From: Streptomyces cellulosae
GTDB taxonomy: Bacteria > Actinomycetota > Actinomycetes > Streptomycetales > Streptomycetaceae
Direction of reading: 5' to 3'
Length of the DNA: 64,000 nucleotides
NCBI RefSeq assembly: GCF_000721105.1
Contig: NZ_JOEV01000007.1
Span: 62,001-126,000 of the forward strand
Both the position numbers and the translations under genes were made by a program. Below the pieces are notes generated by a model. The model saw nothing but the letters and a program-made list of their open reading frames with translations. It was not told the DNA's origin and did not search any database. Of this stretch, positions 45,732-56,330 are shown piece after piece; positions within the stretch are counted from its first letter, which is position 1, and every line of letters begins with the position of its first letter.

Positions 45732-48700
45732 GGAGTGTTCACCAACCCCTTCTGTGGTGCCGTGGAGGCCCACTGTTCGACGAGTACGCGGCCGACCTCG
45801 CCGAGCGCGGCGGGGTGTCCCATCTCCATGTGCGCGCAGTCGACCGGCAGGACCTCGAGCGACCCCTTGATCAGCGGCCGCCACAGGCCGAACGCGGTCT
45901 CGGGCGAGTGGTCCCGCGCGGTGAACATCACGGTGTTCCCGCCGAACGGGCGAGGCTCGTGCAGACCGGCGACCCGCGCGTTGTTGGTGAAGGTCCGGGC
46001 CAGCGCGGCGATCCGCCACTCGTCGAACGAGGCCAGCAGTCCCCCCTGCGCACGGGTGATCTCCGCGAATCGCGGATACGTCAGCGACTCGCCCGCCCAC
46101 AGGGAGGGGTCGTAGCCGAAGAATTCCAGGAGCATCGACAGGACGTCCCGGCCGGCGAGCGAACCCGGCGCGGCCTCGGCCGAGGCCGCGGCGTCGGCGA
46201 CGTTCGCGCCCGCGGGGCGGGCATCCAGAATCGCCAGCGTCTCCACCGACTCGCCGCTCTCTTCCAGCTGCACCGCCATCTCATGGGCGACCACCCCGCC
46301 GAAGGACCAGCCGAGGAGGTGGTAGGGGCCCGTGGGCTGGACGGACCTGACGTGGTGCAGGTAGTCCGCCGCCATCTCCTGCAGGGACGCCGGCAGAATG
46401 TCGGGGCCGTCCAGGCCTCGGGCCTGCAGGCCGTACACCGGCCGGTCCGCGCCGAGTGGCGAGGTGAGTCCCGCGTAGCACCAGGAGAAGCCCGCCGCCG
46501 GGTGCACGCAGAACAGGGGCGCCTCGTCGCCCGACTCCCGCAGCGGCAACAGGACTCCGCTGCCGGCTTCGTCGGAGCTCTCCTGGCCGGCCCGCCACCT
46601 TCTGCTCGCGGTGTCGTCGCCCGTGTCGGGCGAGAGAAACGAAGCGACGCTTCTGGCGGGCTCGGCGGACGCTTCGGCCGGCGCCGCGGTGGTCTCCCTG
46701 TCGACCTCGAAGATGAGGTTCCGTGCGTTCGGCGGTTCCTCGGGAGCCACTTCGGTAGGGCTGTTCAGCCCGTGCAAGGCCGCTCGCCACCCGTCCTCCG
46801 CCTTCGTACGGTCCACGGCCTGCGGGCTCTTCGTACGGTCCGGCTCGCGCACGACCCGGGCCAGCGCTCTGACCGTCTTGTGCTCGAAGATGTCCTGCGG
46901 TGTGAGGACAAGGCCAGCCCGACGCAGTCGGCTCAGCAGCTGGACCGACATCATGCTGTCGCCGCCGAGGTCGAAGAAGCTGACGTCCGTGGCGACTTCG
47001 GGGAGCCGGAGCACCTCGCGGAACGCTCGCGCCACCTGCTCCGTCCGCGCTCCGTCGGCGGTCATGGGGGCACCTCCCAGGCGCCCAGGGCTGGGGGAAG
47101 GGCCGGCCTCCAGCAGCCGTACACCCGTCGGCTGCTTCTCGCGGTCGAGCTTGCCGCTGCCCATGCGCGGCAGCACGGAGGCGGCCTTCAGCTCGGCCGG
47201 GACCAGATGTGCCGGCAGCCGCTCGGCCGCCCAGTCCCGCAGAGCGTGGCGGCCGGGGACGCGGGCTCCCTCCGCGGGCACCAGGTAGGCCACGAGCCGG
47301 GCGTCGCCACTGGTCCCCTTCCGGACACAGGCCATGACCTCGGTGACGGCGGGGTGCCGGGCGAGCACCGCCTCCACCTCGCCGAGTTCGACGCGGAAGC
47401 CGTTGACCTTGACCTGGGCGTCCGCACGGCCGAGGAAGTCGAGCTGCCCGTCGGGGCGCAGGCGGGCCAGATCACCGGTCCGGTACATCCGCTCGCCGGG
47501 CGGGCCGAAGGGGTCGGCGACGAAACGCTCCGCGGTCAGCCCGGGCCGCCGCAGATATCCCCGGGCAAGACCGTCTCCCGCCAGGTACAACTCGCCCTGG
47601 CGGTCGGCCTTCACCTGGCGGAGTGAGCCGTCGAGCACGTAGGCGCGTACGTGGCCCAGTGGCCGTCCGATGGGCGGTGCGCCCTCCGGCACGGGACCGT
47701 CGCCCGCCGAGGCGGTGGCATGGACGGTGGCCGCGGTGGCATGGACGGTGGCTTCGGTCGGCCCGTACAGGTTGAGCACCCGGGTGCCGGGCATGATCTC
47801 CCGGATCCGCGCGGCGAGGGAGGCGGGGAGTGCCTCACCGGTCATCGAGAGCGTCCTGGCCGACACCTCGAGACCGCCGGTCTCGATCAGCTTGGAGAAC
47901 ACCGAAGGGATGGCGCACAGCAGACCGCCCGACCAGCGCGGCGGGTCACCGTCGAGCAGCGACAGGAGATTGTCGGCCACTTCGACGCTGCCGCCGCCCG
48001 CCAGCGCCGGGAAGATCTCGGCCACCGACACGTCGAAGCTGAAGGAGCTCGCCGCCAGCACGTGGGCCAACGACTCGGCGCCGAACTCGGCGGCCGCCCA
48101 GTCCACCAGCGCGACCACACCGCGGTGCGGCACCACGACCCCCTTGGGCGTACCGGTGGAGCCCGAGGTGTAGATGACGTACGCGGGATGCGAGGGCCGC
48201 AGCGGCTCGGGCCGGTCCGCGTCGGACGGTGCCGTGGGTGAGAAGTGCTCCAACTCCCCGGTGATCGCGGGGTCGTCGAGCCGGATGGTCGTGGTCCACC
48301 GGCTCGCGACGTCCGCGAGGTGCGAGTCGATGGCGGTGTCGGTCAGCACACACACCGGTTTCGCGTCCTCGACCATGAAGCGGAGCCGCTCGGCGGGGTA
48401 ACCGGGGTCGAGCGGCAGGTACGCGGCGCCGGTCTTGAGTACCGCGAGCATCGCCACGAGTGCCCCGGCGCACCGGGGGAGCAGCAGCCCGACGACCGAC
48501 TCCGGCCCGGCACCCCGGTCGAGCAGGAGCCGGGCCAGCCGGTTGGCACGCTCGTGGAGCTGCGCGTAGGTGAGCTTGTCGTCGGCACCGATGACGGCGA
48601 CCGCGTCGCGGTGGCTTCGGGCGGCGTTCTCCAGCAGGCCGGTGAGCGTTCGGCGGGGTGCTCCGGAGGCCGTGCCGCTCGTCCGGGAACGAACGGCCGC

Positions 48701-50044
48701 CCGCTCCTCCGCCGCAGACAGGTCCAAGGTGCCCAGCGGGTGCCCCGGGCCGGCCACGGCCAGGGAGAGCAGACGCCCGAAACGTCTGGCGTGCGCGTCG
48801 AGTTCGGCGGCGGAATAACGATCCGCCGCGCCGCTGAAGACGACCCGCAGCCGCTGGTCCACGGGGTCGTCATCGAGTACGACGCGTATGTCGTGGACCG
48901 GGTCGGGCACCAGGTCGTGGACCACCGCGGACAGTTCACCGAACCGCACGAGGGTCCCGGGGGTGCGGATGTCGGCGATCGGCCCGAACAGCCGGGGCCG
49001 ACCGTCCGGCGCCCCGGCCGCGCGGCACAACTCCCGGTGGCCCAGCCGCTGGTGCCCGACCGCCGCGCGCGACTCCCGGGCGACCTCCTGGACGAGCTCG
49101 GCGAAGGTGGCGGCGGACCGTACCGTCAGCCGGAGCGGCACGATGTACTCGCTCGCGTCCGGGACCCGCCTGCTCACCCGGCTCGGCCGGCCGTCCGTCG
49201 GCATGCCGATCACCACGTCCGTGGCGCCGCTCAGCCGGTGGGTGTAGGCCGCCACGGCGGCGGACAGCACCACCCGTGCCGGCACACATGCGTCACGGGC
49301 GGTGGCACGTACGCGTTCCGTGTCGGTGGTGCCGAGCGCCACCGGGCGGGAGTTCACCGGTGCCCGCAGCCCGTCGGTGTCCCGGGCCGGAGCGGACGCG
49401 AAGGTCACTGGCTCGGGCAGGTCGGGCAGCCGTCGGCGCCAGTGGGCGCGATCGGCTTCCTGCGCGGCGGATCCGGAGTACCCGGCCGTTGCCGAGGCCA
49501 GTTGGGCCCGCGTGGCCAGCGCACCGTCGGCGGCCGAGCGGCCCTCGGCGAGCGCCGTGTACACCTCGGAGACCCGACGGGTGATCAGCGCACAGCCGAA
49601 GCGGTCGACAACGGCCCGGTGGTGCATGTGGAACCAGTGGTGACGGTCCGGGCCGAGCCGCAGCAACGCCTGCGTGGACCAGGGCTGCCAGGTCTCCTCG
49701 CCGCCCCGCTCCAGCGCCGCGTGTGCCCACGCGTCGGCCGCGCCCCGCGGGTCCGCCTCCGTGCTCAGGTCCACCACCGGCAGCGGCAGACCGTCCGAGA
49801 CCTCCAGGGCGGGCAGTCCGTCCGGACCCTCACCGGTGCGGCGCACCCGCAGTGCGGCGGCCTCGGCCACGACCTGGGCGACCGCGTTGCCCAGCAGGGT
49901 GCGGTCCAGGTCGCCGTGGATCTCCACGAGCTGGGCGGTGTGGCCACTGGGGGCGGTGGGCCCGGAACCGGAGTGTCGTACGGCACGCCAGACGTCCTGT
50001 CCGGCGGCGGACATGTCGGTGGGCGCGCCTTGGCGGTCAGCCAT
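45728..50044 (-). CDS. NRPS: C(atypical)-A-PCP-TE
   Basis: This 1438-aa release module has a C-like domain (near 143 it reads [11 protein letters not shown]), A (A3 near 625, [19 protein letters not shown]10 GSGKLDRE), PCP (LGGDSMMSV near 1027) and TE (LFCVHPAAG, nucleophile GWSFGG near 1245). In an ungapped alignment the C motif HHxxxDG becomes HRxxxDR, losing the catalytic second His. Pocket residues read D-V-A-A-S-T-L-V-H-K; I have no substrate for this. A 21-bp duplication repeats ATVHATA just after motif A5. ATG 50044 has GGAGG 8 bases upstream and overlaps the preceding dehydrogenase gene by 8 bases. Although second to last in the operon, it should act last in the line. Confidence 0.95.
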   Translation of the reverse strand: MADRQGAPTDMSAAGQDVWRAVRHSGSGPTAPSGHTAQLVEIHGDLDRTLLGNAVAQVVAEAAALRVRRTGEGPDGLPALEVSDGLPLPVVDLSTEADPRGAADAWAHAALERGGEETWQPWSTQALLRLGPDRHHWFHMHHRAVVDRFGCALITRRVSEVYTALAEGRSAADGALATRAQLASATAGYSGSAAQEADRAHWRRRLPDLPEPVTFASAPARDTDGLRAPVNSRPVALGTTDTERVRATARDACVPARVVLSAAVAAYTHRLSGATDVVIGMPTDGRPSRVSRRVPDASEYIVPLRLTVRSAATFAELVQEVARESRAAVGHQRLGHRELCRAAGAPDGRPRLFGPIADIRTPGTLVRFGELSAVVHDLVPDPVHDIRVVLDDDPVDQRLRVVFSGAADRYSAAELDAHARRFGRLLSLAVAGPGHPLGTLDLSAAEERAAVRSRTSGTASGAPRRTLTGLLENAARSHRDAVAVIGADDKLTYAQLHERANRLARLLLDRGAGPESVVGLLLPRCAGALVAMLAVLKTGAAYLPLDPGYPAERLRFMVEDAKPVCVLTDTAIDSHLADVASRWTTTIRLDDPAITGELEHFSPTAPSDADRPEPLRPSHPAYVIYTSGSTGTPKGVVVPHRGVVALVDWAAAEFGAESLAHVLAASSFSFDVSVAEIFPALAGGGSVEVADNLLSLLDGDPPRWSGGLLCAIPSVFSKLIETGGLEVSARTLSMTGEALPASLAARIREIMPGTRVLNLYGPTEATVHATAATVHATASAGDGPVPEGAPPIGRPLGHVRAYVLDGSLRQVKADRQGELYLAGDGLARGYLRRPGLTAERFVADPFGPPGERMYRTGDLARLRPDGQLDFLGRADAQVKVNGFRVELGEVEAVLARHPAVTEVMACVRKGTSGDARLVAYLVPAEGARVPGRHALRDWAAERLPAHLVPAELKAASVLPRMGSGKLDREKQPTGVRLLEAGPSPSPGRLGGAPMTADGARTEQVARAFREVLRLPEVATDVSFFDLGGDSMMSVQLLSRLRRAGLVLTPQDIFEHKTVRALARVVREPDRTKSPQAVDRTKAEDGWRAALHGLNSPTEVAPEEPPNARNLIFEVDRETTAAPAEASAEPARSVASFLSPDTGDDTASRRWRAGQESSDEAGSGVLLPLRESGDEAPLFCVHPAAGFSWCYAGLTSPLGADRPVYGLQARGLDGPDILPASLQEMAADYLHHVRSVQPTGPYHLLGWSFGGVVAHEMAVQLEESGESVETLAILDARPAGANVADAAASAEAAPGSLAGRDVLSMLLEFFGYDPSLWAGESLTYPRFAEITRAQGGLLASFDEWRIAALARTFTNNARVAGLHEPRPFGGNTVMFTARDHSPETAFGLWRPLIKGSLEVLPVDCAHMEMGHPAALGEVGRVLVEQWASTAPQKGLVNTP

Positions 50045-50984
50045 GGCCGGTTCCTCCCCGCGCGGCGAGGTGCTGTGGCGCGTACTGGTAGAAGCCACTG
50101 CCCGACTTGCGTCCCACCTTGCCTTCGGCGACGAGACGGGCCAGCAGGGGACAGGGCCGGAAGCGGTCCTCGCCGGTATGCCGGCGCAGCACCTCCAGCG
50201 AGTCGGCGATGGTGTCGAGACCGATGAGGTCGGCCGTGCGCAACGGCCCCATGGGGTGACCGAAGCAGTCCTGGAAAACGCGGTCCACGGTCTCGGCGTC
50301 GGCGGTTCCCTCGCCCAGCACGGCGGCCGCCTCATTGAGCGTCAGCATCAGTACCCGGTTCGTCACGAAGCCGGGGGCGTCACGCACCACGAGGGCGTGT
50401 TTTCCGACACGGGTGAGGAAGCCTTCCGTGCGCTCCAGGGTGAGATCGCTGGTCTCCGGCGCGCGGATGACCTCCACCGCGTCCTTGAGCGGCGCCGGGT
50501 TCATGAAGTGGGTGCCGATGACCCGGTCGGGGCGGCCGGTGAAGGACCCGAGGCGACTGACCGGGATGCATGAGGTGTTGGACGCGAAGATCGCCTCGGG
50601 CCCGCAGATCCGGTCCAGCTCGCGAAGGATCCGCTCCTTGGTCTCCTCGTCCTCCCGGGCGCACTCCACCACCAGGAGAGCGGCCGCCATGTCGGCGAGC
50701 TCGGCGGACCAGGTCACGAGGGACTCGGCGCGGGATGCGGGCGTGCCTGCCCGTGCCTGCCGCGACCCTCCGCGCAGCAGCGTGGCCGTCCTGATCCCGG
50801 CGTGGAGCCGGGCCGGTCCCGAGGCCAGCGCCCCGGGGTCGTTGTCGACGACGACCACGGGGTGGCCGGCTTCGGCGAAGCACTGCGCCACACCGGTCCC
50901 CATCGTGCCCGCGCCGACGATGCCCACCAGTGACCCGGCCGGAACGGCCCGCCCGGTCTGTTGAACGTCTGTCTGATCGCCCAC
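50037..50984 (-). CDS. 3-hydroxyacyl-CoA dehydrogenase family protein (FkbK/ZmaG-like)
   Basis: This 315-aa NAD-dependent dehydrogenase has the Rossmann loop [17 protein letters not shown] and the catalytic region [13 protein letters not shown] followed by [10 protein letters not shown]. The C-terminal domain ends with [11 protein letters not shown]. In hydroxymalonyl- and methoxymalonyl-ACP pathways this enzyme oxidises glyceryl-ACP at C3. The FkbH-like, ACP and acyl-CoA dehydrogenase partners lie in the same operon, though separated from it by two NRPS/PKS genes. GTG 50984 has GGAG 11 bases upstream. Confidence 0.92.
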   Translation of the reverse strand: MGDQTDVQQTGRAVPAGSLVGIVGAGTMGTGVAQCFAEAGHPVVVVDNDPGALASGPARLHAGIRTATLLRGGSRQARAGTPASRAESLVTWSAELADMAAALLVVECAREDEETKERILRELDRICGPEAIFASNTSCIPVSRLGSFTGRPDRVIGTHFMNPAPLKDAVEVIRAPETSDLTLERTEGFLTRVGKHALVVRDAPGFVTNRVLMLTLNEAAAVLGEGTADAETVDRVFQDCFGHPMGPLRTADLIGLDTIADSLEVLRRHTGEDRFRPCPLLARLVAEGKVGRKSGSGFYQYAPQHLAARGGTGHG

Positions 50985-51016
50985 TGTTTCAGGTCTCCTT
51001 CGTCGGCCGAGCCGCG

Positions 51017-54000
51017 TCAGTCGGTGTGCGCGGGCCGTGCCGTGGCCGGCTTCGCAGGTGTGCTTGCGCTGGTCGTCGTGCGGAGGGGCCACAGGCTGGA
51101 CAGCGGTGCACCAGGGGCGCGGGTGGCCGCACGCAGCAGCGCGAGCAGTCCGTCGAGGAGAGCCCGGGCACTCGACCGGTCGAAGAGCTCGGTGCGGTAG
51201 TCCAACGAAATGGACAGCTCGTCCCGCCCCGGCCCTTCGACGACGGACCAGGAGAGGTCCAGCTCGCTGCGGCCGGGCGGCAGCGTGAGCCGTCCCGCGT
51301 CCGTGTCGGGCCACCGCACCGGGGCCGCCTCCACCCCGGCCGCCGAGCCGAGTGTCGCCGGCAGCGCCTGGTAGGAGTACCCCACATCGAACAGCGGTGC
51401 CCTGCCGGGCTCGTCGGGCAGTCCGGCCGCGCGGACGATGTCGGCGAACGACACGTCCCGGTGCCGTTCCGCGCCGGTGACGGCGCGTCGTACCCGGTCG
51501 GTGAGCTTCTCGAAGGACGGGTCGTCGGCCAGGTCCAGACGCAGCGGCAGACTTCGCGCGAAGGGACCCACCCGAGTGCGGGCCGCCGAGAGGGGAAGCG
51601 TCGTGCCGGTCAGCCCGATGAGCGCCTCGTCCGCCTGCGTGTGCAGGGCGAGCAGGGCGGTGAGGGCCGCCAGCACGCTCTCCCTGGTCCCGGAACGGCC
51701 CACCACGTGGGCGAGGTCGTCGGGTACCCGGGAACCGAGAGTGGCGGTGGCGCGGGTTCCGTGGGCGGGCCGGGCCCGGTCCAGCGGCGGCGCGCCATCG
51801 GCCAGTCCCGTCAGTGTCCTTCTCCAGTAGGCGAGTCGGTCCTCCCTCCGGGGGCCTGTCAGGGGCTCGGTGTGCTCGCCGGGCAGCGCGGAAAGCCGGG
51901 GCAACTCGGCCCGGCGTCCGTCCAAGCGGGCGCCGTACAGCGCGAGCAGGTCCCGGAAGAACACCTCCGGCTGACCACCGTCGTACGCCTGCCGGTGGGT
52001 GGTCACCAGCAGGAGGTGCTCGGCCGGGCCCGTCGTCGCGACGAGCGCGTGCAGCCGGCGACCCGACGCCGGATCGAGTACGAGTGCGGCCTCGGCCTGC
52101 GCGATCTCCATGGCTGTGAACAAGGGCTCGCTCTCGCCGGAGACGTCCGCGGTGGTGAAGAAGCCGTCGCCGAGCAACGAGCCGTGCCCCACGACTTCGA
52201 CGGTCCTGGCACGCAACACCTCGTGCCGCTCCGCCAGGTGCTCCAGCGCCGTGCGCAGATCGGGGAGCCGCACCTCACCGCGCAGCTCGAGGCAGCTGAC
52301 GACGGGCGTGGCGGCCGGGACCACCGGGGAAGGCGGCGTGTCCGGCCGGTCCGCGACCGGCCCGGTCGACCGGGGAGGACCGCCGGGGAGGTCGCCGAAG
52401 CACGTGCCCTCATTGTCCGCGACGGCGTGCAGCAGCTCCAGGAACGCCTCGGACATGGCGGAGATCGTGCCGGCGTCGAAGAGCTGCGTCGCGTACTCCA
52501 TCATGACCACGATCTCGTCCTCGCCCGCCACCTCGCCGACGACCATCGACAGGTCGAACTTGGCGGTGCCGGGGGGCAGTCCGGGGAAATGCGGGATGAT
52601 CTCCGGGTCGTGCGCCGGTCCGGTGACGACCTCGCCGAAGGCGGCGGCCGGTGGCAGCGTCTGGTGCACGTACATCACGTCGAAGAGCGGGTTACGGCTC
52701 GGGTCACGGTCGACCCCGACCCCGCGCACGACCTTGTCGAACGGGATCTCCTGGTGGTCGAGTGCGCCGAGCACCACCCCGCGCACCTGGCGCAGCAGCT
52801 CACGGAAGCTCGGGTCGCCCGACAGGTCCGAGCGCAGCGCGATCGTGTTGTTGAAGAAGCCGAGCAGGTCCCACAGTTCGGGCCGGCTGCGACCGACGGT
52901 CGAGGTGCCGACGACGATGTCCCGCTGGCCCGACCAGCGTGCCAGCAGCACTTTGAGCGCGGTGAGCAGCACCATGAACAAGGTGGCCGTCTCCTGAGCA
53001 CCCACCTCGCGCAGCCGCTGCACCAGAGCGCCCGGGATGGTGAACCCGTGGGTCGCACCCGCGAAGTCCATCCGGCCGGGGCGCGGCCGGTCGGTGGGCA
53101 GCTCCAGCGCGGGCGGGTCACTCAGCCGTTCGCACCAGTAGCTCAGTTCACCGTCGAGGCGGGAGCCGGCCACCAGCTCGCGCTGCCACCGCGCGTAGTC
53201 CACGTACTGCACCGGCAGCGGCTCGACGTCGGGGGCACGGTTGTCCAGGCGGGCGGTGTAGAACTCCAGCAGCTCCCGCATGTGGATCTGCGGAGCCCAG
53301 CCGTCGTTCACCGCGTGGTGCATGCACCAGCAGACGATGTGGTCGTCGTCGCCGATCCGCACGACGGTCACCCGTACGAGCGGTTCGTCGGCGATGTCGA
53401 AGACCCAGCGCATGGCGGAGGTGACGACCGCACCCGCCGCGGTCTCCGGGGCATCCTCGCCCGAGACATCCAGGTACGTGAAGAAGTCGCCCAGTTCGGG
53501 CCGGATCACCAGCTCGGGCCTGCCGTCGGCCTCGACGAAATTGGACCGCAGCACCTCGTGGCGCCACGCCAGGTCCTCCCAGGCGAGCCTGAACTTCTCG
53601 GCGTCCAGGGGGCCGCGGTACCGGGAGGCGCCAGGGAGGTTGTAGAGCGTGGTCGTCGGGTCGAGCTGGTGGTGGAACCACATGCGCTCCTGCCCGTACG
53701 ACAGCACCGGCTCGCCGCCCGGGACGATCGGCGGCAACTCGGCGTCGGGCACCTCGGGGACGAACGGGGCCGTCGGCGCGTCGGCGGCGCTCGGCGATGG
53801 GGGCCTGGGCGCGTGCGGCGCCCGGTCGTGGATGGCCTGTGCGAGCGAGCTGACGACGGGGTGGTCGTAGATGTCCGCCATCGTGAGCCGGACCCCGTGC
53901 TGCTCCTGTACCAGCGCCAGGAGCTGGAGAGCGATGACGGAGTTGCCGCCGATGGAGAAGTAGTCCGCGTCGGCCGGGACCGCATCCGCGTGCAGCAGCT

Positions 54001-56308
54001 CGACGAGGGTGTCCCGCAGCCAGTCCAGTACGGTCCCGGATGCTGTGGTCCGTTGCTCGCCGGGTGCGCGGACCGGTTCCTCGGCGGCAGGTGCAGGAAC
54101 CGGAGCCGAAGCAGTGGGCCCAGGGAGTTCTTCGTCGAAGGACAGCACCTCGCCCAGGGGCCTGGCCCAGCAGCGAACGCCGGTGAACGGATGTCCCGGC
54201 AGCGGAACCCGGCCCGCCGACGGATGGACCCGCAGCACCGGCCAGTCCAGGCCGACGCCCTCCTCGTACAACCTGCCCAGCAGCTCCAGGACGGCGGCGT
54301 CGGCATCGGCGGCACCGGGCCGCAGACGGAGCACACGGGCGTCCGCGCGGCCATGGAGGTGGACCGTCAACCGGTCGCTGATCTCCCCACGGGAGGCCAG
54401 CTCCACGAACACCACGGGGCCGTCGGAGAGCTGCTCGTCCGCCGCTGCGTGGAGTTGCTCCACCCGCAGCGGGTCGCCCGCCACCGCCGGGTCCTGCCCG
54501 CCGTGTGCTCGCCTCAGCGCGGCGGTGTCCTCGGCGCTGAGATCGCCCCGCAGATACCGGGCGGTGTAGCGGGAGATCCCCGAACTCATCAGCCCGTCCG
54601 GCGAGACGCCGGCCCGGACCAGCCGCTGGTAGGTCGCGAGCTGCCCGCCGACCATCGCGGCGCGGTCGGCCGGTACCGGCAACTCGTCCGGCAGCTGATC
54701 GTGCTGCTCGTAGGGTGTGGCGTCCGCGGAGAGCAGGAACACCACCCGAGGCGTGGCCACGGAGTCGGTGGCGGCCGCCTCGGCCGCCTGGAGCCGACGC
54801 CAGGTGACCTCGGCGGCCAGGCGTGCGGCGAGCTCGGAGGTGTCCCGGGCGACCACGGACGCACGGTAGGGGTCGTGATCCCTTCCCTCGTTCAGCGTCC
54901 GCGCGACGTCGGCCAGCGGGTGGGCGGTGTGGCGCAGTTCGAGCGACAGCGCCTCGCACTGGGCGAGCAGGTCCGCCTGGCTGCGTGCGGACACCGCGAT
55001 CAGCTGCGGGGCACTGACAGCGGGGCGTACCGGGGCGGTCACCGGGGGCTGCTCCACCACGCAGTGCGCGTTGACGCCGCCGAGGCTGAACGAGCTCACG
55101 CCCGCCCGGCGCGTCTCGTCGTCCCACTGCTCCAGCGAGGTGACGATTTCGAGGCGGGCACCTTCGAGGTCGACCTCGTCGGCGGGCTCCTCGAAGTGCA
55201 GCGAAGGATACAGCTCGCCGTGGCGCACGCTGAGTACGGCCTTGACCAGCCCGGCGATTCCCGCGGCGTGGTCCAGGTGCCCGATGTTGGTCTTGACCGA
55301 GCCCACCTTCACCGTACGGTCGCCGTCCGGACGGGCGAGGGCCAGGCCCTCGGCCTCGACCGCGTCGCCAAGCCGGGTGCCCGAACCGTGTGTCTCGATG
55401 TATCCGGCGGTCGCCGGGTCCAGCGAGGCATTGCGCCACGCCTTGGTGATGGTCTGGGCCTGCGAGCGGGCACTGGGGGTGCTGATGGTCGCGGAGTGCC
55501 GGCCGTTGTGCACCACGGCGCTGCCGCGGATCACGGCGTGGATGAACGAGCCCTCCGCCACTGCGCGTTCCAGGGTGGTGAGGAGCACTACCCCGCCGCC
55601 CTCGCCGGCGCCCGCGCCGTCCGCGGCACGATCGAACGCGCGGGACCGGGCGGTGGGCGAGGCGATGCCGGGGAAGTCGGCCACCGTGGCCGCCGGCTGC
55701 ACGATGTGGCGCAGGCTCACCCCGCCCACGACGGCGTAGTCCGCGTCGTCGTCGGCGAGTTCACGGCATGCCTGGTGAACGGCGACGAGTGAGCCGTTGC
55801 AGCCGGTGTCCACGCCGTAGCAGGGGCCGGTGAAACCGAAGAGATGGGAGATCCTGGCGGGCAGGGCACAGGGGATGTTTCCGCTCATGCCCAGGGTGCC
55901 GTGCTCACGCACCAGAGGTGCGTAGCCGTTGCTCGGCGAGCTGAAGATCACCGCCGTCCGGCTGTCCCGGAGCCCGGACGGGGCGTATCCGGCGTTCTCC
56001 AGCGCCTCCTCGGTGAGCTGGAGTGCCAGCCGGTGCTGCGGGTCGGTCACCTCCGCCTCGCGACGGGACATCCCGAAGCGCTTGTGGTCGAAGAGGTCGA
56101 TCCGCTCCAGGTAGCCCTGCTCCGGATAGTCGTGCCGGGGATCGAGCCCTGTGCTCCGGATCCGTTCCGGCGGGATCGGGCGCACCGAGTCCGTCCCCGC
56201 CCGCAGGTTCGCCCGGAAGGCGGCGAGGGAATCCGCCTGCGGGAATCTCGTGGCGATGCCGATCACCGCGACGGCCGGTCTGCCGTTGGTCACGCCCGTG
56301 CCGCTCAT
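51017..56308 (-). CDS. Hybrid PKS-NRPS: KS-AT(degenerate)-ACP-C-C(degenerate)
   Basis: This 1763-aa protein has a KS (VDTGCNGSL with the nucleophile near residue 170, THGSGT near 308, NIGHLDH near 343). An AT-like linker (about 430-760) follows, where the GHSxGE elbow aligns with SSGISR (near 573), so the Ser is Gly. Next come a carrier domain (IGGNSVIAL near 788), an active-looking C domain (HHAVNDGW near 1000) and a second C-like domain with HRQAYDGG (near 1440) in place of HHxxxDG. No A domain is present. The KS has TGCNG rather than TACSS and HGSGT rather than HGTGT. It probably extends the amino acid from the preceding A-PCP with ACP-borne hydroxymalonate. GGAGAGG precedes the ATG. Confidence 0.93.
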   Translation of the reverse strand: MSGTGVTNGRPAVAVIGIATRFPQADSLAAFRANLRAGTDSVRPIPPERIRSTGLDPRHDYPEQGYLERIDLFDHKRFGMSRREAEVTDPQHRLALQLTEEALENAGYAPSGLRDSRTAVIFSSPSNGYAPLVREHGTLGMSGNIPCALPARISHLFGFTGPCYGVDTGCNGSLVAVHQACRELADDDADYAVVGGVSLRHIVQPAATVADFPGIASPTARSRAFDRAADGAGAGEGGGVVLLTTLERAVAEGSFIHAVIRGSAVVHNGRHSATISTPSARSQAQTITKAWRNASLDPATAGYIETHGSGTRLGDAVEAEGLALARPDGDRTVKVGSVKTNIGHLDHAAGIAGLVKAVLSVRHGELYPSLHFEEPADEVDLEGARLEIVTSLEQWDDETRRAGVSSFSLGGVNAHCVVEQPPVTAPVRPAVSAPQLIAVSARSQADLLAQCEALSLELRHTAHPLADVARTLNEGRDHDPYRASVVARDTSELAARLAAEVTWRRLQAAEAAATDSVATPRVVFLLSADATPYEQHDQLPDELPVPADRAAMVGGQLATYQRLVRAGVSPDGLMSSGISRYTARYLRGDLSAEDTAALRRAHGGQDPAVAGDPLRVEQLHAAADEQLSDGPVVFVELASRGEISDRLTVHLHGRADARVLRLRPGAADADAAVLELLGRLYEEGVGLDWPVLRVHPSAGRVPLPGHPFTGVRCWARPLGEVLSFDEELPGPTASAPVPAPAAEEPVRAPGEQRTTASGTVLDWLRDTLVELLHADAVPADADYFSIGGNSVIALQLLALVQEQHGVRLTMADIYDHPVVSSLAQAIHDRAPHAPRPPSPSAADAPTAPFVPEVPDAELPPIVPGGEPVLSYGQERMWFHHQLDPTTTLYNLPGASRYRGPLDAEKFRLAWEDLAWRHEVLRSNFVEADGRPELVIRPELGDFFTYLDVSGEDAPETAAGAVVTSAMRWVFDIADEPLVRVTVVRIGDDDHIVCWCMHHAVNDGWAPQIHMRELLEFYTARLDNRAPDVEPLPVQYVDYARWQRELVAGSRLDGELSYWCERLSDPPALELPTDRPRPGRMDFAGATHGFTIPGALVQRLREVGAQETATLFMVLLTALKVLLARWSGQRDIVVGTSTVGRSRPELWDLLGFFNNTIALRSDLSGDPSFRELLRQVRGVVLGALDHQEIPFDKVVRGVGVDRDPSRNPLFDVMYVHQTLPPAAAFGEVVTGPAHDPEIIPHFPGLPPGTAKFDLSMVVGEVAGEDEIVVMMEYATQLFDAGTISAMSEAFLELLHAVADNEGTCFGDLPGGPPRSTGPVADRPDTPPSPVVPAATPVVSCLELRGEVRLPDLRTALEHLAERHEVLRARTVEVVGHGSLLGDGFFTTADVSGESEPLFTAMEIAQAEAALVLDPASGRRLHALVATTGPAEHLLLVTTHRQAYDGGQPEVFFRDLLALYGARLDGRRAELPRLSALPGEHTEPLTGPRREDRLAYWRRTLTGLADGAPPLDRARPAHGTRATATLGSRVPDDLAHVVGRSGTRESVLAALTALLALHTQADEALIGLTGTTLPLSAARTRVGPFARSLPLRLDLADDPSFEKLTDRVRRAVTGAERHRDVSFADIVRAAGLPDEPGRAPLFDVGYSYQALPATLGSAAGVEAAPVRWPDTDAGRLTLPPGRSELDLSWSVVEGPGRDELSISLDYRTELFDRSSARALLDGLLALLRAATRAPGAPLSSLWPLRTTTSASTPAKPATARPAHTD

Positions 56309-56330
56309 GTCACCTCTCCGTTCACGCCGG

